Shown here one piece after another: positions 36,986 to 46,420 of a stretch of 64,000 bases of DNA. This DNA comes from Dictyobacter kobayashii (GTDB taxonomy: Bacteria > Chloroflexota > Ktedonobacteria > Ktedonobacterales > Ktedonobacteraceae), in NCBI RefSeq assembly GCF_003967555.1, contig NZ_BIFS01000001.1, forward strand, positions 5,456,001 through 5,520,000, read 5' to 3'. Every line of letters starts with the position of its first letter. The stretch's first letter is position 1. The position numbers and the translations under genes are program-made. Under the pieces are notes generated by a model that ran no database searches, was not told where the DNA came from, and worked only from the letters and a program-made list of their open reading frames with translations.

Positions 36986-37134
36986 AGAAGAACATGAAAA
37001 AGTCTTGCGATAAGAACTAATGTTCTTTACTTTTTGTATTTGCTCTGTTAAAATGTGGTCAGGACCTTATATGAAGTAGAAGTACTACTGCTTTTTGACG
37101 ATTGAAGATACGCCATGTGGCGCAAGGAGGCAAA

Positions 37135-37653
37135 GTGAATAATATGGAGAGTGCGCGCTCCAATTCTGGGAGCTATGTCTTGAGCCTGCGGGCTGTGGCA
37201 GCGAGCGACCTGCCCGTCTTCTTTGAGCAGCAACTGGACGCCGAGGCGAACCACATGGCTGCCTTTACGGCTAAAGATCCAACCAACAAAGATGCGTTCA
37301 TGGAGCACTGGAGCAGGATCTTACAGAATAAGAGCGGTACCATACGCACGATCCTCATCGATGGCCAGGTGGCTGGCCACGTTTTTAGCTATCGAGATGA
37401 GGAATTGGAAGGCCCAGAGGTCAGCTATTGGATTGGTATGTCCTATTGGGGCAGAGGCGTTGCCACCAGGGCCCTGGCCGCCTTCCTTTTAGACGTGGTT
37501 AAGCAGCGCCCTCTGTATGGTCGCGCTGCTAAAGACAACATTGGTTCGCTGCGTGTCCTGGAAAAAAACGGTTTTACGCGTATTGGCGAGGGCAAAGGCT
37601 TTGCCAATGCGCGCAATGCGGAGACGGAAGAGTTTCTGCTCCGGCTAGAATAG
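37135..37653 (+). CDS. GNAT family N-acetyltransferase (RimJ/RimL-like)
   Basis: A 172-residue acetyltransferase. EVSYWIGMSYWGRGVATRAL is motif A with R/G-x-G-x-A for acetyl-CoA, and KDNIGSLRVLEKNGFTRIGE is motif B, both close to the RimJ/RimL ribosomal-protein acetyltransferases and small-molecule relatives. AAGGAGG lies at 37124-37130; GTG 37135 is 4 nt from it and ATG 37144 13 nt, so the exact start is open. The gene stands alone with repeat C upstream and converges on the DUF302 gene. Confidence 0.88.
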   Translation: MNNMESARSNSGSYVLSLRAVAASDLPVFFEQQLDAEANHMAAFTAKDPTNKDAFMEHWSRILQNKSGTIRTILIDGQVAGHVFSYRDEELEGPEVSYWIGMSYWGRGVATRALAAFLLDVVKQRPLYGRAAKDNIGSLRVLEKNGFTRIGEGKGFANARNAETEEFLLRLE

Positions 37654-37742
37654 GTACATAAACCCGCCTGGCAAGCGTTACCTGCGGTTAAAAGTTACCA
37701 GGACAGTGCTCATTATTACGTAGACGCGCCTTGGACTGGCTT

Positions 37743-38161
37743 TTAGGGCTGTACCACCGCGTCTACCAGGCCATCGATACCGGCGAGATTGCTGGCCAGC
37801 TCCTGGGAACGGCATAGCGCTTAGCCAGGTCGGTGACGCTTGGATAGCTAACCCAGACATGGTCGTCGTCGCTCTGCCAGACCAGCACTTTAAGCGGAAG
37901 CTCAAGCGCGATCAGTGGTGAGGCAACCATGATAGGCGTACCTGCTTTAGGATTGCCGAAGATTAACACATGGGCCTCTTGCATCTTCAAGCCAACCTGC
38001 TGTGCCTCCCAGCTATGATTGATATGGGTAAACAGGCGCATTCCATGATTTCGTATGATATCCTCCAGGCGCTCCAGCGTCTCTTCAACCGAGTGAGGGC
38101 TCGCTTTAGTGATAACACCCTCAACTGATGTTGGCGGGACCGCCTTATTTGGAGTACTCAT
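37743..38161 (-). CDS. DUF302 domain protein, frame broken once
   Basis: A small soluble protein of 139 residues after one C is restored next to the GGG at 37805-37807 (plus strand), which turns AVPRSW into AVPQELASNLAGIDGLV. The DUF302 pattern is visible: SVEETLERLEDIIRNHGMRL with FTHINHSWEAQQVGL, then THVLIFGNPKAGTPIM-like text (AHVLIFGNPKAGTPIMVASP) and the W-V-S-Y-P end. DUF302 proteins often sit in redox or stress settings, but their reaction is unknown. AGAGGAAAA precedes ATG 38161. Confidence 0.82.
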
Positions 38162-38305
38162 TATGTGTTTTTCCTCTTTCATCTTCCACAAGAAGCAGAG
38201 TTCCTGCGGCAAAATCTACAAATATTTCATTGTCTATCATCATTGTACCATCCTCTACCTCGTTATATGCTGCAGGATCAGCTGTGTTTTCTTATTTTCA
38301 GGGAC

Positions 38306-38533
38306 ATGGTTCACAAAGTGCCCATGGAAAAGGTCTATCTCTATACCAATGGGCTGATAACGCCGACCAACGGGGGGCTGTTGGCGGTGCGCTGGGATGA
38401 AATCTCTCATTTATTGTCGCCCAGCGTCATGGTCAGCCACAGCGGGACCCAGATTGCATTGCCCGAGGTCACCGAAGACTTCCAGCAACTACACACCGCC
38501 ATCCAACAACAGGTAGCCCTGACCCAGGCGTAG
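38306..38533 (+). pseudogene. Fragment of an uncharacterised protein
   Basis: A frame of up to 75 residues. The core VYLYTNGLITPTNGGLLAVR followed by WDEISHLL looks like the conserved end of a larger protein of unknown function, but the usual body is missing and the upstream sequence (before 38306) is not protein-like. It may be a remnant or a very small gene. The start has only a weak site (CAGGGAC). Confidence 0.4.
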
Positions 38534-38637
38534 CACTGATGAGCGCTCGTCAAGGCCAGAAAAGGATCATGCCGGGGCTCCAGAAAGCCAGCTAAGAAAC
38601 GCGTATGTCTCTTATGGTCGCCAGCGTGTTGTACGCA

Positions 38638-38816
38638 ACAAGAAACACGATCTGTACGTGCGGGGCTTGCCCCCGCTTTTAATCTTTATGTTCGAAAAAT
38701 CAACAAGAAAAGTATTTTGCAGCTATCTTTTTGAGCTCACAGCATTATTATTGTTGCTTTTTCAGGCAGGAACGGATGAAGCGGGGGCAAGCCCCGCACG
38801 TACTGATCTTTATTAT
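38638..38816. repeat. Palindromic repeat family B, copy 2
   Basis: Left arm with CACGATCTGTACGTGCGGGG and CTTGCCCCCGCTTTTAATC; right arm with GCGGGGGCAAGCCCCGCACG and GTACTGATC. The AT-rich middle shares TTCGAAAAATCAACAA with copy 1. No gene inside. Confidence 0.8.
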
Positions 38817-38886
38817 TGTTGCTTTTGATGCATTGATTGATTCTTAGATGAAAAGTATTGTGCTCAATGCCGTAATCCTATGCCGC

Positions 38887-40584
38887 CTACAAGAGGATCG
38901 TTTGGCGGATGGTGTCGCTGCTGGTTCCCAGGGCTTGTAGTAGTTGCGCGATGACGCCGGTTGGTTCGTCTAGCAGGCCGAGTAATAGGTGCTCGCTCTT
39001 GATCTGGGCGCCCGGACCGTCTTGTTTCTCGGCCTCGGCCGCCGCTAGCAGTAAGCAGGCTCGACCCATGGCGCTCAGCAGGAGAACCACCGGGTGGCCT
39101 TTTTCTCCCTGCTCGGGTCTCTGTTGCAAGACCGTTTGAACGCTGGCAAAGTCTATGCCAGCTTCTTTTAGTCTTTTGCCCACCGGCCCGCGCTGCTGGA
39201 AGGTCAGGTAGGATAGCCCTAGCAACAGATGCTCTGGCCCGACCTGTTGCCCCTGCTGGAGGGCGGCGATGCGCGCCTGCTCCAGCACGATGCGCGCCTC
39301 AGCCACGAATGGGTAGATGGCCAGGATGGTCTTGTCCAGCTCGCGGCTCTGTAGTCCTTGCTCTATGATCTGTATCGGGATATCGGCAGCATCAGTATCC
39401 TCATCATTGTCTGATGTGGATAAGGTATCAGCCGTATCGTCAGCTAGCTCCAGCAGCCTGGTTTGCAGGCTATACAGGTCTACCCCCAGGCTTTTAAGCA
39501 GGCCTGCCTCAACCCCCTGCCCATCGTGGTCGCGTAGTAGAATCAGCAATAAGTGCGCGGTGCTGATCGCGCGCTGATTGAGCTGCCGGGCCTGGTTGGA
39601 GGCCAGCTCGATAGTATTTTTCAGCTGTGGGGTGAGTACTATCTCTACTGCATCACCCTTTGGGACACGCCCCAGGCTGCTCTCGATAGTTCCGCGTAGT
39701 TTATCCAGGCTGACCCCCTGCTCAGTCAACGCTCTGGCGGCCGCGCCATCGCCCGCTCCAAGCAAGCCAGCTAATAGATGATGAGACCCGATATAGTGAT
39801 CTTGCCGTTGTCGAGCCTCTTTCCAGGCCAGTTGCCATGCCCGGCGGGCCGAGCGCGTGAACTGTTGCGCATAATTTTGATTGGTTGTCTGTAGCGTAGA
39901 TACATGTTGCAGGAATAGCAGATAGCGGAAATCCTTGAGCCCTGGTTTGCCATCAGCTTGTAGGATCTGTACGGCCGTGCAGTCTGCCACATTCAGCATG
40001 CCCAGCAACAGATCCTCGGTTTTAATAATGATGAGTGGATGATGCCATTCACCGCTGGCTGGCTGGTTGGCATATGGTGCCATCCCCGTCTCGATTTCAA
40101 GGCCCACCACCTGTTGACCCTGTTGTTGCGCCTCTGCGCTAGCCTGGCGCACCTGTTCGATAGTCATACCCAGTGCTGCCCACTGATCTGGTAAAATCCC
40201 ATCTTGCACGACACGTTGCGCCTCACTCAAGGGGACGTACTTCGTTCCAGGCATGGGTTCTGTCGTGCGTGGATGGCGCCGATCAGCTTCGGCGATAGCC
40301 AGTTTGAGGGCGCTTTGCGCGTGTGGCGTCAGCCCCAGCTCGCCCTGTACCGCATGTGGTCCGCGCCCCTTAAGCTTTTCGACCGCCTGGCGCACCTGTA
40401 ACAGGGTCACCCCCTGCTCTTCCAATATCCGAGCCACCACACCCTCACGCACGCGCAACAACCCCAGCAACAAATGCTCGGTCCCGACCGCGCTATGTTG
40501 AAATTGCCGCGCCTCATCCTCTGCCAGCGCCAACGCCCTTTGAGCCTGCTCAGTATACCTATCGAGAAGATCCACATGATTCAT
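38887..40584 (-). CDS. Multi Clp_N-domain protein without ATPase
   Basis: A 565-residue soluble protein made only of Clp N-terminal repeats. Six copies of the motif (E/H)HLLLGLL with a following G-V are seen: GTEHLLLGLLRVREGVVARI, IKTEDLLLGMLNVADCTA, GSHHLLAGLLGAGDGAAARA, STAHLLLILLRDHDGQG, GPEHLLLGLSYLTFQQRG and KSEHLLLGLLDEPTGVIAQL, which would form three double domains. In ClpA/B/C these domains bind substrates and adaptors. There is no Walker motif, so it cannot unfold proteins itself. It may act as an adaptor or scaffold. AAGGAGA is before the ATG. No clp gene is near. Confidence 0.88.
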   Translation of the reverse strand: MNHVDLLDRYTEQAQRALALAEDEARQFQHSAVGTEHLLLGLLRVREGVVARILEEQGVTLLQVRQAVEKLKGRGPHAVQGELGLTPHAQSALKLAIAEADRRHPRTTEPMPGTKYVPLSEAQRVVQDGILPDQWAALGMTIEQVRQASAEAQQQGQQVVGLEIETGMAPYANQPASGEWHHPLIIIKTEDLLLGMLNVADCTAVQILQADGKPGLKDFRYLLFLQHVSTLQTTNQNYAQQFTRSARRAWQLAWKEARQRQDHYIGSHHLLAGLLGAGDGAAARALTEQGVSLDKLRGTIESSLGRVPKGDAVEIVLTPQLKNTIELASNQARQLNQRAISTAHLLLILLRDHDGQGVEAGLLKSLGVDLYSLQTRLLELADDTADTLSTSDNDEDTDAADIPIQIIEQGLQSRELDKTILAIYPFVAEARIVLEQARIAALQQGQQVGPEHLLLGLSYLTFQQRGPVGKRLKEAGIDFASVQTVLQQRPEQGEKGHPVVLLLSAMGRACLLLAAAEAEKQDGPGAQIKSEHLLLGLLDEPTGVIAQLLQALGTSSDTIRQTILL

Positions 40585-40719
40585 CGAAATGTTTCTCCTT
40601 CTTACATATTATTACGGCTCACTATTCCTGGATCAGACCATGTTATGTTATAGACGTTTAAATGTATCATTATTTATAAATGAATGTAATCATAAAGAAA
40701 AATTACTTAGCAATCGGGC

Positions 40720-41203
40720 GCAAAAAGAAACACGATCAGTACGTGCGGGGCTTTCCTCAATGCCGTTGAGATAAGAAAAGCTCAAACATGGGGGTTATCG
40801 GATATCGGCCTGGCTTTCCGGGCCAGAGGTGGCCTCTCGACAGCATGCGGCAGATGGACATCATCGTTTCTGCGCTCAAATGATTCTGAACGACATGGAT
40901 GAGGACAAGCCCCTCTACCGTTCATTGAGCAACCAGGCAGCAATAATAGCGATGCGCATAGGTTCGGCCCTCAGCGGCCGATTGCCACCCCGGTAGGGTG
41001 GCCCGGTATCCTCACCACGCCGTTGCTTGTCTCTGACACCTCGGCCCACGCGGTGCTCAAACACGGACCATCCTTTTGGGCACCACGTGGAGGAAAGGGT
41101 CATGCCACGGGGCGCCTGAGCGCAGGGATACGGGGCCGCCGGCTCTGCGGAGGGCGGCAATCGGGACAAGCCCCGAACCTATACAATTCGTTATTCTTGT
41201 TGC
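40720..41203. repeat. Mosaic repeat: family B half, then family A copy 3
   Basis: A family B left half (AAACACGATCAGTACGTGCG at about 40728) breaks off and is followed by the family A end CAATGCCGTTGAGATAAG (40758). The family A core with inverted arms runs 40938-41203 around the hairpin GCGGTGCTCAAACAC...TTTTGGGCACCACG. No gene is seen between 40585 and 41284. Confidence 0.75.
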
Positions 41204-41284
41204 GTTCAATTGTTTGTCTGGTTGCTAAGCGAAACTTGACCACACCATAGCATGGATGACATTACATTCCACAGTTAAAGCTGG

Positions 41285-41973
41285 CTAATAAGAGAACAGC
41301 ACAGGTTGATAATCATTACCATTACTATCGCAGTACATTGATAATGAAACTGTATATGGTGTGCCCTGTTTGGGTAGTGCTGAGAATGTTGCACTCCGGG
41401 GTAGCTGTTGGCCGCTATTGAAATTAATGTCTTCCGTAAATGTACCGCCATTGGCCTGGTTTTTGTCTCCCTGTAGCGACTCAAGAGATAATCCACCACG
41501 AATATTGCTGCATGTGCCATTATTCAAGATGTTAAAGTTCCAGACCATCGTCTGTGCATTTTTATCGATGTTGATGGATGTAAGCGTCACGCCAATTTTG
41601 TTGCTGCAATCCGCCAGGCAGATAAATTGATAGTTGGTTGATTGAGCATTCAGATTGGTGGTAGGTTGGGGTGTCGTGGCGGTCGTCGTGGCGCTCAACG
41701 CTGTATCTGTGGGAGTGTCTGTCGGGCCTGTGTGGGCTGGGCTGCTACCGTGGTGGGGGCAACCGTCGCGGCAGCCGTGGGCGTTGCCGCTGTCGCGACC
41801 GCAGGGGTAGGGCTCGGACGATTCAGCAGCAGGTAAACGGTGCTTGAAGCGAATATGATCAGCAGCAGAAGCCCGACCGCCATCACGATCTGCAAGCGGT
41901 AGCGCTGCCAGATGCTTTTGTTTTCGATCTTCTCAAAATTCGGCTTTTGCCACCCGTTATCGTTGTCGTACAT
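41285..41973 (-). CDS. Membrane-anchored exported protein with Thr/Pro linker, frame broken once
   Basis: A 229-residue protein of unknown family after one C is restored in the GGG at 41724-41726 (plus strand), which joins two frames overlapping by 4 bp as QAPTDTPTDTALSATTT. It has a short cytoplasmic N-terminus, a helix (IVMAVGLLLLIIFASSTVYL), an Ala/Thr/Pro-rich linker and an external domain with four cysteines (ICLADCSNK, NNGTCSNIRG and SMYCDSNG) that looks like a beta-sandwich. AAGGAGTG is before the ATG. Reading as two overlapping genes is less likely because the second has no signal of its own. Confidence 0.65.
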
Positions 41974-42193
41974 TCAAGATCACTCCTTGGCAATCACTTT
42001 GAAAGGATGTAACTGTCATTTTTAATGACTTTGTTTCTACAGCATCAATACGCCTACAGAGGGCAAAGAACGAGCCATATTGCTGTACACTATAATAGAC
42101 GTATCAGCACTCATAATTCTACCCTATTTTATAGCGAAAAGCATGCATTTAGTACAATTAGTAAAGAAATCCATTATTGTGATTGGGTGTGAT

Positions 42194-43720
42194 CTATCTG
42201 GCCTGCCAGATCTGGACGGTGTGGTCGCTGCCCGCGGAGGCGATGCGGGAGCCGTCGGGCGACCAGGCCAGGGTCGTGACGTTATCTGAGTGTCCACGGT
42301 AGACACGGATGAGCTTGCCGCTGCCAGTTTTCCAGATGTGTACGGTGTGGTCGTTGCCGGACGAGGCGATATATTTATCATCGGGCGACCAGGCGACCGC
42401 GCGCACCTCTTTGGTATGGCCCTTGTAGCTAAAAACCAGGTCACCCGTGGCCGCTTCCCAGATCGAGACAGTCTTATCGCTTTGGGCCGCCGCCAGATAT
42501 TTTGAGTTGGGCGACCAGGCTACACTATAGATGTAATGAGCATAGCCATGGCAGGTCACTTTATGCTTGCCGGTTTTGGGGTCCCAGATCTGGACGGTAT
42601 TGAAACCCGTAATTGGATTTATCTTCCATTTTTTGACGTTTTTATCCGTTCCGCATGAGGCAACCGAGTGCCCATCGGGCGACCAGGCGATATCGGAGAT
42701 GCTAAATGTCGAGACCAGGCCGTGGGCGTGGCCTGCATACTTCGCCTGCGTGCTGCCGGTTTCAGCATTCCAGACATGGATGGTCTGATCAATATCGTGC
42801 ACACCCCAGGTCGCGGACGCGACACAGGCCCCATCGGGCGACCAGGCGACGGCATAGGTATCATTGAGCAGGTTGACTTTTTTTTGATGGTTGTAGACCA
42901 CAATATCCTTACCCGTTTTAGCATCCCAGACGCGTGCAGTTTCACCCTGGCCACAGGAAGCAATCGAACGGCCATCGGGCGACCACTCCACATCCCACAC
43001 ATTCCAGAATTGAGGCAGGTAGGCAGTGGCGTGGCCCCGATACGTCAACACATTATGGCCGGTCGCGCTTTCCCAGATATGCACAATGCCATCTCCACCA
43101 CCCGAAGCAATGTGTTTGCCATCGGGCGACCAGACGGCGGCGCTCACCCAGCGAGCATGGACATCATAGGTAAAAATCATGTCGCCAGGGCTGTATTGTT
43201 TATCTATCACCTTATCCGCTTGCTCGGATTGTGTCGTGCCAGGAAGCTTCTCTGGCTGATCTTGTAACGAGTGGATGATCTTGCGCACCCCCGAGTTGAT
43301 ATTCTGAAAAGCCTCATCTCGATCAGGCCAGCTAGTAACAGGTCTGGCGTTCTCTGGTAGTAAGGAAGGAGGTGTGAATGGAGTCCCCTGCAGATCAACT
43401 GGTTTCAGCAAGATTGGGGCGATCCGGGCTGTGCCTGCCGCCTGGCGCTTCAGAGCCTTTTGTAAATCAACATTGTAGCAATCATCGGAGGCTATGAAAT
43501 TGGGGCTCAGCAATAAAACAAGGATGGTAGCAGCCTCAAACTGCTTACTGCGCATCTGTTTCCAGTCTATACCCGGAATCACATCTTCCGGCCACTCAAT
43601 GAGTCCCTGTCTTCTCAACGGCGCCAGGTGGCGCTTTAATTCGACCAACAGCTCTCTATCTTCCGGCGCATACGAGAAAAATACAGGAATAGTTTTTGCT
43701 TGCGACAAATCGTTCTGCAT
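42194..43720 (-). CDS. TIR-domain protein with seven WD40 repeats
   Basis: A 508-residue soluble protein. The TIR domain covers residues 10-150: TIPVFFSYAPEDRELL, then GLIEWPEDVIPG and LVLLLSPNFIASDDCYNVDL. Seven WD40 blades follow with AWSPDG and ending in (V/I)(H/Q/S)IW. Bacterial TIR domains often cut NAD+; the catalytic Glu usually follows the C-Y-x-V motif, but here the residue is Asp (CYNVDLQKAL), so enzyme activity is doubtful. The propeller may sense a ligand or protein. No other defence gene is adjacent. The start at 43720 has a weak ribosome site. Confidence 0.85.
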   Translation of the reverse strand: MQNDLSQAKTIPVFFSYAPEDRELLVELKRHLAPLRRQGLIEWPEDVIPGIDWKQMRSKQFEAATILVLLLSPNFIASDDCYNVDLQKALKRQAAGTARIAPILLKPVDLQGTPFTPPSLLPENARPVTSWPDRDEAFQNINSGVRKIIHSLQDQPEKLPGTTQSEQADKVIDKQYSPGDMIFTYDVHARWVSAAVWSPDGKHIASGGGDGIVHIWESATGHNVLTYRGHATAYLPQFWNVWDVEWSPDGRSIASCGQGETARVWDAKTGKDIVVYNHQKKVNLLNDTYAVAWSPDGACVASATWGVHDIDQTIHVWNAETGSTQAKYAGHAHGLVSTFSISDIAWSPDGHSVASCGTDKNVKKWKINPITGFNTVQIWDPKTGKHKVTCHGYAHYIYSVAWSPNSKYLAAAQSDKTVSIWEAATGDLVFSYKGHTKEVRAVAWSPDDKYIASSGNDHTVHIWKTGSGKLIRVYRGHSDNVTTLAWSPDGSRIASAGSDHTVQIWQAR

Positions 43721-43875
43721 ATCCAGAGCTACACCTCTAAATACCTGCTAAGATTACATTCATGTAATAAGATGTAGAAATAGTAATACCAGTATAGTTC
43801 TCTCAAGCTTTAATATCAAGCGCCAAATGAGATTAGATTACACATATTTTATCCATTATCACACGAAAAATTAAT

Positions 43876-44132
43876 AAAAACACGAATTGCATAGGTTCGG
43901 GGCTTGTCCCCGATTGCCGCCCCGGTAGGGCGGCCCGGTATCCTCACCACGCCGTTGCTTGTCTCTGACACCTCGGCCCACGCGGTGCCCAAACACGGAC
44001 CCTGCTTTTGGGCACCGCGTGGAGGAAAGGGTCATGCCACGAGGCACCCCATCGCTGGGATACGGGGCCGCCGGCTCTGCGGAGGGCGGCAATCGGCCGC
44101 TGAGGGCCGAACCTATACAATTCGTGTTTTTG
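43876..44132. repeat. Palindromic repeat family A, copy 4 (core)
   Basis: Arms with AAAAACACGAATTG and ATAGGTTCGGGGCTTGTCC at the left and CGAACCTATACAATTCGTG at the right; central hairpin GCGGTGCCCAAACAC...TTTTGGGCACCGC. Its middle part is nearly the same as in copy 3. Confidence 0.8.
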
Positions 44133-44200
44133 CTGCCTGGTTGCTCTATGGACGGTATGGGGCTTGTCCTCATCCAGGTCGTTTAGAAGCAATTATTCAT

Positions 44201-44557
44201 CTACAGATCATCAAGAGAGTTCGTGTTGTCTTTGGCAAGCGAGTATTCGGCGGGCGCGAAGAAGACGAGGACCGAGAGGTCTTCGGTAATGCTGTGGAAG
44301 CGGTGATCGACTCCCGCTGCCACAAAGATGATCGAGCCAGCGGAGACGGGCTGGTCTTCTCCTGCGACCTGGATGGTTGCCTGTCCGCTCTGGACGATAT
44401 AGACCTCATCTTCGCTATGGGGCAGCTGGGGATCAAGCGCGCCTGCGGGCAGAACGTAGAGGCCGACACTAAGCGTCGGGACGCGTAAGAACTCATTGTA
44501 GAGCTTTTGTGTGGAAGCATGCTTGGCCTGGAGTTGGGCGAGCTGAAAGATATCCAT
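44201..44557 (-). CDS. Cupin-domain protein
   Basis: A small single-domain cupin of 118 residues. LPHSEDEVYIVQSGQATIQV is motif 1 with the H-x-x-x-x-E metal ligands, and DHRFHSITEDLSVLVFFAP carries the second His. Cupins bind a metal and may be enzymes or sensors; nothing here tells which. ATG 44557 is chosen because AGAAGGAA lies 9 nt before it; the frame is open up to 44704 but without a ribosome site. It follows repeat A copy 4. Confidence 0.85.
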   Translation of the reverse strand: MDIFQLAQLQAKHASTQKLYNEFLRVPTLSVGLYVLPAGALDPQLPHSEDEVYIVQSGQATIQVAGEDQPVSAGSIIFVAAGVDHRFHSITEDLSVLVFFAPAEYSLAKDNTNSLDDL

Positions 44558-44704
44558 ACGATCAGGTTCCTTCTCTAGCGTATTAGTGTTAATTATTGTC
44601 CTGTTAAGCGTACTGTCCAGGTTAGCCAATGTCAAGGGGCCGCTGGTGGGCGGCTTGACGTGCTCGTACCCATCTGGTAGAGTAGGTTGCATAGCAAACG
44701 GCAA

Positions 44705-45153
44705 TCATTGCCCATTATGAAAACTTATTGTCAAGGAAGTGTATTTTCGCATGAAAACCAGCTGGGGCCTCATCCTCGCGGATATCATGCCCGCATAAGC
44801 GATCACGCCGGGCTTATGCGGGATAGCACACAGGCTGTCAAACAAGGGCTCTATTCCTGAGAGCCAGCTTGCCCTATCTCCATTTTATGGATATCCGTTG
44901 ATACCTCTTTTAAACTCCAACTGAACGGCGTGTATCGCCAGGCATCTCGCGTGTATGAGATGATCCGGCGATCTGGTTTGTTGTGCGCCTTCGATCCTGT
45001 TTTTGTCCGCCTCATCTATGCGCGCGTGCGCTTACTTTATCTACCTCTGTGTTAGAGATAGTGTAGCAGGATATTCCAGTATAGCTGTCGAAGTGCACTG
45101 CCTGCTATAACGAATATTGTTTTGATCTTACTAAAGGCGCATAGAAATGCTAG
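44705..45153. other. Intergenic region with a hairpin
   Basis: About 450 bp without a convincing gene. CCCGCATAAGC (44790-44800) pairs with GCTTATGCGGG (44812-44822), and a short open stretch near 44925-45055 reads like protein (VYRQASRVYEMIRRSGLL) but has no start; it may be a decayed gene. Confidence 0.4.
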
Positions 45154-46388
45154 ATGTATATGCATTCACTTGCTCAATTCAGGAATCCTTCGCGCCTACG
45201 GATGGCGCGCAGCGCGGTCATGCTGTACTTTTTTGCGAACGGGGTCATGACCGCAACCTTTCCCGCCCGCATTCCTGAGATACAGGCCAGGCTGGCTTTA
45301 TCGCCTGCTCAACTGGGATTTGCCTTGTTGGGTGCGCCGGTGGGCGCATTAATGGCGATGAATATGGTAGGCCCCGCCAGCAGGCGTTTTGGCAGTCGAG
45401 CCATTACCATCAGTGCCGCACTTTGTATGTGCCTGGCGTTGCCCCTGCTCGCCATCGTGCCCGGGCTACCCTGGTTGACGCTGGCCATGCTCTTATTGGG
45501 TGCGGGCAACGGTGGCATGGAAGTAACCATGAACCTGCAGGGAGTCACCGTCGAGCACGAATATGGCAAGCCCATACTGAGCTATTTCCATGCTTGCTTT
45601 AGCCTGGGAAGCCTGGCCGGGGCCTTCTTTGGAGGTATCATGGCTGCCGTAAAGATCAGTCCGCTCTCGCACTTTCTGATCGTCTGTTTGCTTGCCAGTG
45701 TAGCCGTTATATATAGCGCACGCTTTCTCTTATCCCCTGTCCAGGCCGGGTCCAGCAGAGAGAAGCGTCGTGCCTGGCCTCCTCAATTCTCTCTTCTACT
45801 GAGTGTATTAGGGCTGATGGCCTTCTGTGTCTTGCTTAGCGAAGGAGCAATGTTTGATTGGAGCGCGCTCTATCTATCAGGAGTTGCGCATAGTGGGGCC
45901 GCTGTGGGGGCCACGGGCTTTGCTCTATTTACATTATTCATGGCATTGGGACGTGGATTTGGCGACTATATAACGACACGCCTGGATGCGGCTCTGGTTG
46001 TGCGCCTGGCCAGTTTGCTGGCGGCCAGCGGCCTGGCTCTGGCCCTGACAATAACCCGGGTGCCAGCGGTGCTGGTAGGACTGAGCCTGGTTGGGATAGG
46101 GTTATCGATCCTGTTTCCATTGCTCGTAAGTGCCGCCGGGCGTAGTTCCCAACAGGATAAGGGTTCCAGTATCGCGCTGCTCTCAACGTGTGGCTATCTG
46201 GGGGTCTTCGTGGGTCCTCCGTGATTGGTTTCCTGGCCGATCGCTATGGACTTCGTATCGCTCTTATACTGATTGTATGTTTATGCCTCGCTGTTACATT
46301 GTGTGCTCCCTTCGTAGGCAATACCGGCACCCGTACAACTGATGGTGACTCCGAAAATCTGGAAGGAGCCTTGAAAAAACGAGGCTGA
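45154..46388 (+). CDS. MFS transporter, frame broken once
   Basis: A 12-helix major facilitator of 411 residues after one C is restored at 46216-46220 (VFVGPSVIGFLADRYG). The start MARSAVMLYFFANGVMTATF with ARIPEIQARLALSPAQLG (a pattern shared with the fucose-permease/bypass-of-forespore group), GPASRRFGSR and a second half FLADRYGLRI are typical. It could take up sugars or expel drugs. The likely start is ATG 45154, though ATG 45160 is possible. The next gene, an SDR, starts 33 bp later, so both are probably one operon. Confidence 0.8.
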
Positions 46389-46420
46389 GAATATTCTTGG
46401 ATCATGAAAGGAAGACGCAC

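Noticed and set aside
36718..37050. c-di-AMP (ydaO) riboswitch before the KimA-like gene
   Set aside because: No conserved core could be found in the leader; only the repeat C copy and AT-rich sequence.
41285..41973. Two overlapping genes coupled by ATGA
   Set aside because: The downstream part lacks a signal peptide though it looks like an exported domain; adding one base makes a single sensible protein.
42194..44557. TIR gene as part of a new defence system
   Set aside because: Neighbours are an exported protein, a repeat and a cupin; no nuclease, CD-NTase, helicase or other defence partner lies near, and the catalytic residue seems changed.
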